Part shown: positions 18,951 through 26,987 of the stretch, piece after piece
Numbering within the stretch: the first letter of the stretch is position 1
Layout: each line of letters opens with the position of its first letter
Source: Pelagibacteraceae bacterium
GTDB lineage: Bacteria > Pseudomonadota > Alphaproteobacteria > Pelagibacterales > Pelagibacteraceae
Direction: 5' to 3'
DNA length: 64,000 nucleotides
Assembly: GCA_022763425.1 (NCBI GenBank)
Contig: JALEGD010000001.1
Span: forward strand, 124,001-188,000
Program-made: the position numbers and the translations under genes
Notes under the pieces: model-generated
What the model was told of the DNA's origin: nothing
What the model saw: the letters and a program-made list of their open reading frames with translations, nothing else
The model's database searches: none

Positions 18951-19117
18951 TCAATTTTTTTAGCTTCTTCTATTAACATTATAGGAATTCCATTTTTTAT
19001 TGGATAAGCAAGCTTAGAAGTTTTAGCAATTAAACAATTACTTTTTTCATCGTAAATTAACTTTTCTTTTGATTGTGGACAAACAATTGTTTTTAATAAA
19101 TCTTTATCAAATTCCAT
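18947..19117 (-). CDS. Trm112/YcaR (UPF0434)-family small protein
   Basis: This 56-codon gene on the minus strand has its ATG at 19115-19117, sharing one base with the TAA of the upstream Lon-domain gene, and TAA at 18947-18949, overlapping the rho stop. The product has the UPF0434 pattern [14 protein letters not shown] at the start, then [14 protein letters not shown] and EEA near the end. YcaR and its eukaryotic relative Trm112 are small zinc-ribbon proteins, the latter activating methyltransferases. Only two cysteines remain (residues 13 and 28), so zinc binding is uncertain. Confidence 0.85.
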   Translation of the reverse strand: MEFDKDLLKTIVCPQSKEKLIYDEKSNCLIAKTSKLAYPIKNGIPIMLIEEAKKID

Positions 19118-19773
19118 TAGTGAATATTCCTATTTTCGTCATTATTATTTCCTAAAATATAAAAATTAATAATTTGATTTAAAACATCATTTCTATCTTT
19201 TATATCTGTCGTTTCTAGCAATCTCTGTTTTTCGCTAATTGTAAAAGGACATATCATTGCCAGTGAATTAATTAACTGAGAAGGCTCTACTTTTTCAACT
19301 ATCTTCCAGTCCGTAATTAATTGATGTTTTTCAAAAAGTTTCTTTGTCTTATCAATTAAATCCATTGTATTGATGTCGATTTTTTCCTCATCATTAAAGT
19401 CTTTTTTAAAACCTTCATAATCGACTTTAAATTTTCTATATAAATTATTTGTATCAATTTCATTTTTAATTTTAAATCTAGTTATGCCCTTAAGGTTAAT
19501 TAAATAACGACCATCAGGGGTAGAAGAGTGGTATTCTATATAACCAACACACCCAATTGAGTATACTTCTGGTTTGCCATCTAAATCCTTCTTTAAATTT
19601 GATTGAACCATTCCAATTAAATTATTGCCACTAATTGCGTGCTCTGTCATTTGTTTATATCTTGGCTCAAATATATTGAGGGGCAGAAGAGTTTTTGGAA
19701 AAAAAATTGCATTGCTAAGTGGGAAAATAGGTATTTCAGTTGGTAATTCTGATATGTTAAATTTTTTTTTCAT
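19117..19773 (-). CDS. Lon N-terminal (LAN/PUA-like substrate-binding) domain protein
   Basis: This protein of 218 residues consists of a Lon-type N-terminal domain without ATPase or protease parts. It has ELPTEIPIFPLSNAIFFPKTLLPLNIFEPRYKQM at the start, IGMVQSN, YSIGCVGYIEYHSSTPDGRY and a helical C-terminal region with PFTISEKQRLLE. The family (COG2802) is common in alphaproteobacteria, often near a thioredoxin and a Trm112-like gene, and its function is not established. It is translationally coupled to the Trm112-like gene by a TAATG overlap. Confidence 0.9.
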   Translation of the reverse strand: MKKKFNISELPTEIPIFPLSNAIFFPKTLLPLNIFEPRYKQMTEHAISGNNLIGMVQSNLKKDLDGKPEVYSIGCVGYIEYHSSTPDGRYLINLKGITRFKIKNEIDTNNLYRKFKVDYEGFKKDFNDEEKIDINTMDLIDKTKKLFEKHQLITDWKIVEKVEPSQLINSLAMICPFTISEKQRLLETTDIKDRNDVLNQIINFYILGNNNDENRNIH

Positions 19774-19827
19774 TATTTATCTATTGAAAAACTTTAACAT
19801 AAATAATAATTTAAAAAAAATATAAAA

Positions 19828-19902
19828 GCGGGTGTAGCTCAGTGGTAGAGCGAAACGTTGCCAACGTTTAGGTCGTGGGTTCAATTCCCTTCACCCGCTC
19901 CA
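19828..19902 (+). tRNA. tRNA-Gly (anticodon GCC)
   Basis: The 75-base cloverleaf has acceptor stem GCGGGTG paired with CACCCGC, discriminator T and an encoded CCA end. The D arm is GCTC...GAGC. The anticodon stem AAACG/CGTTT holds loop TTGCCAA, giving anticodon GCC. The T arm GTGGG-TTCAATT-CCCTT has one T-T mismatch and one G-T pair, slightly weaker than usual. The pterin dehydratase ATG begins only 5 bases after CCA. Confidence 0.97.
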
Positions 19903-19907
19903 AAAAA

Positions 19908-20249
19908 ATGACAGAATTATCTAAGAAAAAATGCATACCGTGTTCTGGTGAGATCCCTGCTTTTACAGAAGGGCAAATTAATGAATTTAGAACCAAAATA
20001 GATAATTGGGATATAAAGAAAAATGACAAAGGTCATTTCTATTTATCAAAAGATTTTAAGTTCAAAAATTTTGAAACAAGCTTAAATTTTATCAGCAAAG
20101 TTTCACAAATTGCCGAAAACGAGAACCATCATCCTGACCTAAAGTTTGGATGGGGATATGCCAATATTATTATTATGACACATGCTATAAATGGGTTAGC
20201 TGAAAGTGATTTTGTCTTGGCGGCTAAGATCGACGAAATTAGTGCTTAA
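19908..20249 (+). CDS. Pterin-4a-carbinolamine dehydratase (PhhB/PCD family)
   Basis: PCD dehydrates 4a-hydroxytetrahydropterin and recycles the cofactor of aromatic amino acid hydroxylases; in bacteria without them it may aid pterin or molybdopterin metabolism. The 113 residues begin MTELSKKKCIPCSGEIPAFT and carry the catalytic histidine motif ENENHHPDLKFGWGYANI near residues 68-85. The frame is open into the tRNA, but the ATG at 19908 is the family start. The gene lies directly behind tRNA-Gly with no room for a ribosome-binding site and converges on purH with an 11-base overlap. Confidence 0.93.
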   Translation: MTELSKKKCIPCSGEIPAFTEGQINEFRTKIDNWDIKKNDKGHFYLSKDFKFKNFETSLNFISKVSQIAENENHHPDLKFGWGYANIIIMTHAINGLAESDFVLAAKIDEISA

Positions 20250-21795
20250 AATTTCTTATTCCTGTAAACACCATTGATATGCCAGCTTTGTCTGCGGCAT
20301 CAATTACTTCTTGATCGCGAATAGAGCCACCAGGCTGTATGATAGATTTAACACCTGCTTGGACAAGATTTTCAAGACCATCGGCAAATGGAAAAAAAGC
20401 GTCTGAAGCTGCAGATGATCCCGCGATTTCTTTTGGAAAAAATTTTAAAGCATTTTTACATGCAATTTCGGCAGAACCAACCCTGCTAGTTTGGCCAGCT
20501 CCAACACCTAGTGTCTTATTGTCCTTGGTTATAACAATCGCATTTGATTTTACGTGTTTGCAAACTTGATTTGCAAACAAAAGATTATCAATTTCTATTT
20601 CTGTTGGTTTTGCTTTGGTTACAATTTTTAAATCTTTTTTTGTTAAAGATGAAAAATTCTCATCTTGAAGGAGAAAAGTCTTTTGCATAAAAGCTACTGA
20701 AAATGATGGGTTATTTTCTACCAACTCATACTCTAAAACCCTAAGGTTTTTCTTTGATGATAATATTTTTTTTGCTTCATCACTAACCTCTGGTGTTAAA
20801 ATCACTTCATAGAAGGTTTTTACAATTTCAGTAGCTATCCCTTCGTCAATACTATAATTGAACGCCACAACCCCTCCAAATGCGCTTGTAGGGTCACCTG
20901 AGAGGGCATTTAGATAGGCTTTTAGTCCATTTGTATCTAAAGCACACCCACAAGGATTATTATGCTTAATTATGGCACAAACTTTACTTTGTTTGTCAAA
21001 GTCATTTACTAGTGAATAGGCATTAAATGAGTCTAAGTAGTTATTATGACTAAGCTCTTTTCCTTGAATTTGATTTAAATTTGAGAACCCTTTTTTATCA
21101 TTAACAATCTCAAATACACGGCTTTCTTGATGAGGGTTTTCACCGTACCTAAGTTTTTGTATAATTTTACCAGGAATAGTTTTTTTATCTAAAAACTTAA
21201 TACCATTTTGTTCTGACATCCAATTCGATATCAAGCTGTCGTAATAAGCTGTTTCGCTAAATGTAATAGCTGACATTTTTTTTCTGAACTCTATGGATGT
21301 CGAACCTTTATTTTGTTCAAATTCTTTTAAAAATTCATCATAGTATTTTGGAGAAGGTAGTACGGTTACATGTTTAAAGTTTTTTGAAGACGATCTAAGC
21401 ATTGAAGGGCCTCCGATATCAATATTTTCGATCATCTCTTCAAATGATACGTCACCTTCTAATAATTTATTTTCAAACGGATAAAGATTAACAATTACAA
21501 GGTTGATTTCACTAATTTGATTTTCTTTCATTTGATCTTGATGATTTTTTTTATCAATATCTCCTAACAAGCCACCGTGTATTTTAGGATGAAGTGTTTT
21601 AACTCTGCCTTCTAATATTTCAGGTGAACCAGTGTATTGAGAAATTTCAGTGCATTCAAAACCCTTGTCTGTGATGAATTTAAAGGTTCCACCTGTACTT
21701 ATAATTTCAACATTGTGCTTTTTTAATTCGCTAAGAACGTTCTCAAGATTTGTTTTGTCTGAAACTGAAATTAAAGCTTTAGTAATTTTATTCAT
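20239..21795 (-). CDS. purH: Bifunctional AICAR transformylase/IMP cyclohydrolase PurH
   Basis: PurH performs the last two steps of IMP synthesis. The 518-residue protein has the N-terminal cyclohydrolase (methylglyoxal-synthase-like) domain starting KALISVSDKTNLENVL, with STGGT near residues 33-37. The C-terminal transformylase domain has KLRYGENPHQ, the catalytic KHNNPCG motif near residues 253-259, SAFGGVVAFN and GAGQTSRVGS. It is the last gene of the rpe-heparinase-purH run, 21 bases behind the heparinase-like gene. Confidence 0.98.
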   Translation of the reverse strand: MNKITKALISVSDKTNLENVLSELKKHNVEIISTGGTFKFITDKGFECTEISQYTGSPEILEGRVKTLHPKIHGGLLGDIDKKNHQDQMKENQISEINLVIVNLYPFENKLLEGDVSFEEMIENIDIGGPSMLRSSSKNFKHVTVLPSPKYYDEFLKEFEQNKGSTSIEFRKKMSAITFSETAYYDSLISNWMSEQNGIKFLDKKTIPGKIIQKLRYGENPHQESRVFEIVNDKKGFSNLNQIQGKELSHNNYLDSFNAYSLVNDFDKQSKVCAIIKHNNPCGCALDTNGLKAYLNALSGDPTSAFGGVVAFNYSIDEGIATEIVKTFYEVILTPEVSDEAKKILSSKKNLRVLEYELVENNPSFSVAFMQKTFLLQDENFSSLTKKDLKIVTKAKPTEIEIDNLLFANQVCKHVKSNAIVITKDNKTLGVGAGQTSRVGSAEIACKNALKFFPKEIAGSSAASDAFFPFADGLENLVQAGVKSIIQPGGSIRDQEVIDAADKAGISMVFTGIRNFKH

Positions 21796-21816
21796 TGGAT
21801 GTTTTCTTATAGTCTA

Positions 21817-23457
21817 TTAATTTGTTTTTTCCAAAGCCCAGTTAATGTTATTCACCTTATCTTTCAAAGTACCCTCAACAAGAATACATTTTGACTCTAA
21901 AATTTTGTCATAAGAAGCGAAATAAAGACTATCTTCGATTTTTACCGAATGAGATGATTTAAATCTCCAGCCCTGATTATCCACACTTAATAATATATCT
22001 CCACCTTGAGTTTGTATAAGTTTGCCCTCAGGTGTGACGTGAAATCGAAGAGAAAAATTTAGGAAAGCCAAATCTTTTTTTGCAACAATTACAAGTTCTT
22101 CTCCAGTCAACTTATTTTCATTTTCATGAATAACTATTTTTCTTTCATACATCGTATTATACTTTTTTTGATAACCATTATGGCCAGAAATAATTGAAAT
22201 AGTATCTTTGTCAGTGTTTAGGTCTTTTTTATAAACTTTTAATTTTTGTATAAGAGAATTTCCATAAAATGTTCTAACCAATTGGTTTTTTTGAAATAAG
22301 CAGGAAGAAGTGTCATTTATTGTTAATGCAGAATGTGCCGCAGTAGTTTGACTTAGATATGGCAAATCACCACTAAAATTGTGAGCTGACCCACAATTTG
22401 AAATTATTTTTTTTCCATTATAAAGAAATTCAAAAGATAAACATCCTGCTTGGTAATTTTGTGAATTTAAATCAGACGGTGGATCATTGGCATCGACAGC
22501 TATTTCAAACTTTTTAATTTTTGAAATTAAGTAAGAATGAGTTTTTGTTTTTTTATCGAATTTATAGTTTTTGGCTTTTAAAAATTTATTAAATTCAGTG
22601 GCATCTCTATTTTTAGCCCCATTAAATAGTGGGAGAAAATTATTTGATAGTAATAATCCCTTATAATTATCACCAATTTTTTGAATATTTTGGTCTAAAA
22701 ATTCAGGTACAGTATTTTGTGAGAAGATTAAAAATTCTCTAACTAAAATTAAATGGTGCAATAACCAAAATTGATCCTCTGGGTTTTTACTTTCAACAAA
22801 TCCATTTCTATCAATAATGTTTTTTATTTCACTTGAGAGATTTTTAATTGTACTTTGAAATAATTTTTGGTTCCCTTCAAAGGTAACACTAACTAAAATT
22901 AAAGAAGCAAGGACGAGTATTTTTTCTAATCTGTTATGTATAAATGTAAGGTTTCGATTTAAGTGAAGAGCTTGTTTTATAATATTGTTTGTTATGGTCG
23001 CTCTAAAAACCATATCATCGTTTCTTATTGTAAAATGAGAACAACATATCCAAAAAATTAATCGATTGGCTGTGATAAGATGGTTCCAATTTTTTTCATT
23101 ATAATTTTGATTTTTTCTTAACCATTCAACCATGATGTTTTTAGCGAGTATTTTATGATTTTTTATATCGAGTTGAGATAACCAAGAAAATTTATGAAGT
23201 TCTGATAAATGTTTTTCACCAATATTATCAAGTTTCCAAATATTTTTTTGAAATCGATTAATTAATTCGCTTCTTTTATTGTTTTTATCCTCGAGCTCTA
23301 AAAGTAAAGGAACATTATTCATATCATAACTTCTAGACGGGGGAGTAACTTTTAAACTATTGTTATAATATTGAGTTGTAAAATATATTTTTCTAACTTT
23401 TTCTAAAAAAAGATTAAATAATGAATAAATAAATAACCTTATGAATCTAAGATTCAT
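21817..23457 (-). CDS. Heparinase II/III-like protein
   Basis: This protein of 546 residues has an all-alpha N-terminal region (WKLDNIGEKHLSELHKFSWLSQL, repeated helices to about residue 290). A C-terminal beta-rich domain follows, with EIAVDANDPPSDLNSQNYQAGCLSFEFLYNGKKIISNCGS and SQTTAAHSALTINDTSS, the heparinase II/III signature. In animal-associated or soil bacteria such proteins are polysaccharide lyases. No signal peptide is evident here, and neighbouring rpe and purH give no sugar-degradation context. The pairing with purH is widespread in alphaproteobacteria, and the substrate is unknown. Its ATG follows the rpe stop with no gap. Confidence 0.87.
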   Translation of the reverse strand: MNLRFIRLFIYSLFNLFLEKVRKIYFTTQYYNNSLKVTPPSRSYDMNNVPLLLELEDKNNKRSELINRFQKNIWKLDNIGEKHLSELHKFSWLSQLDIKNHKILAKNIMVEWLRKNQNYNEKNWNHLITANRLIFWICCSHFTIRNDDMVFRATITNNIIKQALHLNRNLTFIHNRLEKILVLASLILVSVTFEGNQKLFQSTIKNLSSEIKNIIDRNGFVESKNPEDQFWLLHHLILVREFLIFSQNTVPEFLDQNIQKIGDNYKGLLLSNNFLPLFNGAKNRDATEFNKFLKAKNYKFDKKTKTHSYLISKIKKFEIAVDANDPPSDLNSQNYQAGCLSFEFLYNGKKIISNCGSAHNFSGDLPYLSQTTAAHSALTINDTSSCLFQKNQLVRTFYGNSLIQKLKVYKKDLNTDKDTISIISGHNGYQKKYNTMYERKIVIHENENKLTGEELVIVAKKDLAFLNFSLRFHVTPEGKLIQTQGGDILLSVDNQGWRFKSSHSVKIEDSLYFASYDKILESKCILVEGTLKDKVNNINWALEKTN

Positions 23458-24114
23458 TTATTGCTTTCTTAAATTTTTAATATTTTCAGAAATATTATTT
23501 TCACCTTTAAAGATAGTTGTTCCTGAAACCAAAACATTTGCACCTGCTTTTATCGCCAATGGCGCAGTTTCGAAATCTATACCACCATCAATCTCAATAT
23601 CGATATTAAGATTTTCATTTTCAATTTTAGATCTGAAAAATTTTACCTTTTCTAAAACTTCCGGCATAAATTTTTGTCCTGCAAATCCAGGGTTAACGCT
23701 CATAATCAAAATTAAATCAATTTCTTTAAGATAATTTTCTATTACACTGCTTGGAGTTTCAGGATTTAAGGAAATACCAACCTTTTTTTTACAAGATCTT
23801 ATAACATTGATAGTCCTTTGAATATTGTCTGTTGCTTCTGGGTGAAACGTTATGATATCAGCGCCTGCATCAGCATAGTCTTTAATATATTTTTCTACCG
23901 GAGATATCATCAAATGAACATCAAAAGGAAGTTTTGAGCATTTTCTTATTTTTTTTATTACTGGTGGTCCAAAAGTTAAATTTGGTACGAAATGACCATC
24001 CATGACATCAATGTGTATTAAATCAGCTCCTGAACTATTTAATTTTTCAATTTCATTGCCAATTTCACTAAAATCACAAGATAAAATTGATGGTGAGATT
24101 TTGATTTGGTTCAT
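23458..24114 (-). CDS. rpe: Ribulose-phosphate 3-epimerase Rpe
   Basis: Rpe interconverts ribulose-5-phosphate and xylulose-5-phosphate. The 218-residue barrel shows ISPSILSCDFSEIG, the metal-binding histidines in LIHIDVMDGHFVPNLTFGPPV (residues 34-54) and FDVHLMI, plus MSVNPGFAGQKF and the phosphate-binding DGGID and VSGTTIF segments. It heads the minus-strand rpe-heparinase-purH run; about 40 bases separate it from the small membrane protein gene upstream. Confidence 0.97.
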   Translation of the reverse strand: MNQIKISPSILSCDFSEIGNEIEKLNSSGADLIHIDVMDGHFVPNLTFGPPVIKKIRKCSKLPFDVHLMISPVEKYIKDYADAGADIITFHPEATDNIQRTINVIRSCKKKVGISLNPETPSSVIENYLKEIDLILIMSVNPGFAGQKFMPEVLEKVKFFRSKIENENLNIDIEIDGGIDFETAPLAIKAGANVLVSGTTIFKGENNISENIKNLRKQ

Positions 24115-24155
24115 AATAATCTTTTAACTTATTTTAAAAATTTGAAAAATTCTTT

Positions 24156-24449
24156 TTAAGAACCCGTGGCTAATATTATATCTATTAAAAGTGTAAAAAG
24201 CATACAAGTAGCAATAAATAAGCAAACGTGCAGCGAATAATAAATCATGACCAATTTGTCTCGGAAGTTTTTTGATTTAATGATCATGATTTCTTTATTT
24301 TTTTCTGACTTATTTTTGAAATCATAAGATAGCATCCAAAAATTATTTGAATTCAGTCTTTTATCTATATAACCTGTTCTTAAGATATTTTTTTTAATAA
24401 ATTGAATAATTAAAACTAATATAAAAATACAAAATGTAATTTTTATCAT
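24156..24449 (-). CDS. Small membrane protein of unknown function
   Basis: I do not recognise this 97-residue protein. It has a hydrophobic N-terminal segment (residues 1-18), a polar lysine- and asparagine-rich middle, and a second hydrophobic helix near residues 67-92 (YYSLHVCLFIATCMLFTLLIDIILA). Two membrane spans with a cytoplasmic or periplasmic loop are likely. It lies between rpe and the divergent CBS/DUF294 gene and has no informative neighbours. A real gene is likely because the frame fills the gap and has hydrophobic patterning. Confidence 0.6.
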   Translation of the reverse strand: MIKITFCIFILVLIIQFIKKNILRTGYIDKRLNSNNFWMLSYDFKNKSEKNKEIMIIKSKNFRDKLVMIYYSLHVCLFIATCMLFTLLIDIILATGS

Positions 24450-24472
24450 TTACAAATCAATATTATTACAAA

Positions 24473-25930
24473 ATGAAAACAAAAAAAACTATTGAATTAT
24501 TCACTAAAAAAATAAGTGATTTCATGACATCAGATTATATCTGTGTTGATCAAGATGAAGTAGTTTTAGAGAGTATTAAAAAAGCAGTTGATCAAAAAAA
24601 GGAGACAATACTTGTTCAAAATGAAAAACGTAAAATCGTAGGAATAGTCACTTTAAAAGATATTTTTAAAAAATTTGTAGTAAAGTTTGATCAGGGTTTA
24701 AAAATTCAAAATATTATGTCCTCACCTGTAATTTATGTGAGTGGAGATGACTTATTATTTCATGCAGTTGGTGTTATGAGAAAAAATAATTTTACTCATA
24801 TTCCTGTTCTTAATTCAAAAAGAAAAGTTATTGGAATTATAAATTTAGTTGATGCGCTATCCGCAGAATTGGGAAATACTATAACTCAGATTGATGAACT
24901 AACTCAAGATGAACATGATATTAAAGGATTAATTAATATTAAAAAATACCAGCCAGTTTTAGTTGAAAATTTACTCGAACAAGGAGTTGCCCCACTAGAT
25001 ATTGCTTATTTATTAAGTTTCTTAAATAATCTCATTTATTTAAGAGCTGTAACGATTGCAAAAAAAGAAATCTCAAATGAATTTAAAGGTTTTAAAGTTC
25101 CAAAGTTTTCAGTGATTACCATGGGATCTGGAGGAAGGATGGAGAGTTTTTTACATCCAGATCAAGACAATGGAATTATTTATGTTGGTGATGAAACAAA
25201 AGAAATAGATCAATACTTTGAAGCATTATCTAAACATTTCACAAAAACACTAGATGATTGCGAAATTCCATTTTGTAAGGGAAACCTAATGGCATCTAAT
25301 CCTTTATGGAGACATAGTCTTCAAGGGTGGAAAGACCAACTTTTAGATTGGACTAAGAACCCATCACAACAGTCTATGCGATATATTGAAATGTTATATG
25401 ATTTTAGGTCTGTGTATGGTGATCCCAGTCTAGCTGATGAATTAAGAAAGTTTTTATTAAATATTTTGGATAATAAATATCTTCAAAAATTTATGTATAA
25501 GAATGAAGAAAATTCTGATGCAGGTTTGAGTTTTTTCGGTAACTTTGTTTTAGAAAAAGATGATGAGGATAATAAGGGTTTGTTTAATTTAAAACATACT
25601 GGAACTTTGCCCTTGGTAGAATCTATTAGACTTTATGCAATCAAACATAAGGTAGAAGAAATCTCTACACAAGAAAGGCTGGAAAAACTTAAAGATTTAG
25701 ATGTTTTTACCGAAAACGAATATGATTTTTTTAGTAATGCTCATAAATTTTTATCACTCATTTTGCTTAGCAATCAATCTATTAGGGCAAAACAAAATTT
25801 GTCAGTTAAAAACTTCATCGATGTCTACAAATTAACAGACCGAGAAGTCAAAATTTTAAAAATGTATTTGAAAAGAATACAAAAACTTAAAGATAAAGTG
25901 AGGGTAGATTTCAGTGAGGAATATTTTTAG
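24473..25930 (+). CDS. CBS-domain and DUF294 putative nucleotidyltransferase (GlnD-like)
   Basis: The N-terminal 130 residues form a pair of CBS domains (ISDFMTSDYICVDQDEV and IMSSPVIYVSGDDLLFHAVGVM), which usually sense adenine nucleotides. Residues about 215-245 carry the nucleotidyltransferase motif GSGGRMESFLHPDQDNGII of DUF294. A DUF294 C-terminal helical domain follows, ending in KRIQKLKDKVRVDF. The family resembles GlnD-type signal enzymes, but its target is unknown. Its 3' end overlaps the exonuclease start by 17 bases. In many gammaproteobacteria such a pair lies beside acs and VC_2705/DUF4212 symporter genes, as here. Confidence 0.88.
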   Translation: MKTKKTIELFTKKISDFMTSDYICVDQDEVVLESIKKAVDQKKETILVQNEKRKIVGIVTLKDIFKKFVVKFDQGLKIQNIMSSPVIYVSGDDLLFHAVGVMRKNNFTHIPVLNSKRKVIGIINLVDALSAELGNTITQIDELTQDEHDIKGLINIKKYQPVLVENLLEQGVAPLDIAYLLSFLNNLIYLRAVTIAKKEISNEFKGFKVPKFSVITMGSGGRMESFLHPDQDNGIIYVGDETKEIDQYFEALSKHFTKTLDDCEIPFCKGNLMASNPLWRHSLQGWKDQLLDWTKNPSQQSMRYIEMLYDFRSVYGDPSLADELRKFLLNILDNKYLQKFMYKNEENSDAGLSFFGNFVLEKDDEDNKGLFNLKHTGTLPLVESIRLYAIKHKVEEISTQERLEKLKDLDVFTENEYDFFSNAHKFLSLILLSNQSIRAKQNLSVKNFIDVYKLTDREVKILKMYLKRIQKLKDKVRVDFSEEYF

Positions 25931-26585
25931 TCCGATAAAGAAATTAATTAATACTGAGTTTGTAAACAAAATTAACATTTCGGATGTTAATTTTTGTGTA
26001 TTTGATACTGAAACTACAGGCCTAAATTACAATCATGGTGACAAAATAATTTCAGTATCTGGTGTAAAAGTACAAAATTATGAAATTGATAAACAAGATA
26101 AATTGGACGAATTTTGTGACCCAATGATTGAAATCACTCCTGAAAATGAGCAAATTCATCATATTTCTAATCGGATGGTAAAAGGCAAACCAAATATTTA
26201 TGAACTAGAGTCTAAGTTTAGAGGTTTTTTTAAGAAATCTGTTTTGGTTGCACATAATGTTAAATTTGATTGTAATTTTTTGATCAGTAACCTTGCTCAT
26301 ACACAGTTCGAAAGTCGTATTCGAGAAGCCGTGAAATTAGATACCGTCTTTTTTTCTGCTGGTGTTTATCCTGAATTCAAAAACTATGAATTATCTGAAC
26401 TTTGTAATCAGTTAAATATTACCCATCATGATCAACTTAGACATTCTTCACTAGGAGACTCTATCATTACTGCAAGGTTATTTATTCATCTTTTAAAAAA
26501 ATCTAAAGTTCAAAATATTAAAGAAATTTTAAATATTTCAAAATTTGGACAAAAGGTTTTATTAAATAAGACTATTAGTAACTAA
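25914..26585 (+). CDS. DEDDh 3'-5' exonuclease, DnaQ/PolC-epsilon-like
   Basis: This 223-residue protein has the three exonuclease motifs FDTETTGLNY, VAHNVKFDCNF and RHSSLGDSIITARL, with the catalytic Asp, Glu, Asp, His and Asp in place. It is a second epsilon-like exonuclease besides DnaQ at 13.9 kb. Position behind the CBS/DUF294 protein (GTG start inside its 3' end) marks it as the paralogue that travels with that signalling enzyme and not as the replicative proofreader. The substrate and the reason for the pairing are unknown. Its stop touches the convergent small membrane gene. Confidence 0.9.
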   Translation: MRNIFSPIKKLINTEFVNKINISDVNFCVFDTETTGLNYNHGDKIISVSGVKVQNYEIDKQDKLDEFCDPMIEITPENEQIHHISNRMVKGKPNIYELESKFRGFFKKSVLVAHNVKFDCNFLISNLAHTQFESRIREAVKLDTVFFSAGVYPEFKNYELSELCNQLNITHHDQLRHSSLGDSIITARLFIHLLKKSKVQNIKEILNISKFGQKVLLNKTISN

Positions 26586-26921
26586 TTATTTATTAAATAA
26601 ATTTGAAAGAGATCTTGCAATCTCACTCTCTAGAGGAAAAGATAGCATTCCCATAACTGAATAGCCTAATAAGTACGGCATAACATAAAATCTAAACATG
26701 TAAAAAAACCAAGCAACATATAAGGGCACGAGTGGTTTAATTAAAAAAGATGGTGTCACTTTATTAAACATTTTAATAACTGGGTTGGTCAATTGAACAA
26801 ACACTTTCATAAAAAAGAAACTACTATCTTCCTTTTGAAAGATGTTCATGGCGACCCGACCAATCAAGGTCCACATGATCAAACCTAAAAAGTAGTCTAT
26901 TAAAATTACTATTGGGGACAT
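26586..26921 (-). CDS. Small membrane protein, YggT-like pattern (weak)
   Basis: This protein of 111 residues has about three hydrophobic segments. A middle motif, VQLTNPVIKMFNKVTPSFLIKPLVPLYVAWFFYMFRF, resembles the proline-spaced LL.P....R...P core of YggT proteins without matching fully. A standard YggT gene occurs at 36.9 kb, so this may be a divergent paralogue. It lies downstream of the symporter operon, separated from it by a strong terminator, so it probably has its own promoter. Confidence 0.6.
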   Translation of the reverse strand: MSPIVILIDYFLGLIMWTLIGRVAMNIFQKEDSSFFFMKVFVQLTNPVIKMFNKVTPSFLIKPLVPLYVAWFFYMFRFYVMPYLLGYSVMGMLSFPLESEIARSLSNLFNK

Positions 26922-26930
26922 TTAAAATAA

Positions 26931-26960
26931 CACGGGCGATACTATAAAATATCGCCCGTG
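26931..26960 (-). terminator. Intrinsic terminator of the Na+/solute symporter operon
   Basis: The perfect 11-base-pair stem CACGGGCGATA/TATCGCCCGTG surrounds an 8-base AT-rich loop. On the minus strand a TTATTTT stretch follows. It sits 27 bases after the stop of the symporter large subunit and is one of very few GC-rich hairpins in the window, so termination for this highly expressed operon is likely. Confidence 0.85.
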
Positions 26961-26987
26961 AGTAAATAGTTATTTAGTGTGAATGAC

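Noticed and set aside
23441-23457. Perfect 17-base palindrome ATGAATCT-A-AGATTCAT at the start of the heparinase-like gene
   Set aside because: It is formed by the first codons of the gene; no spacing or neighbouring sites suggest a regulator. Chance is likely in AT-rich DNA.
26586-26921. Firm YggT call for the small membrane protein near 26.7 kb
   Set aside because: Only a loose proline/arginine pattern matches; the true YggT gene is at 36.9 kb. It is kept as a weak label.
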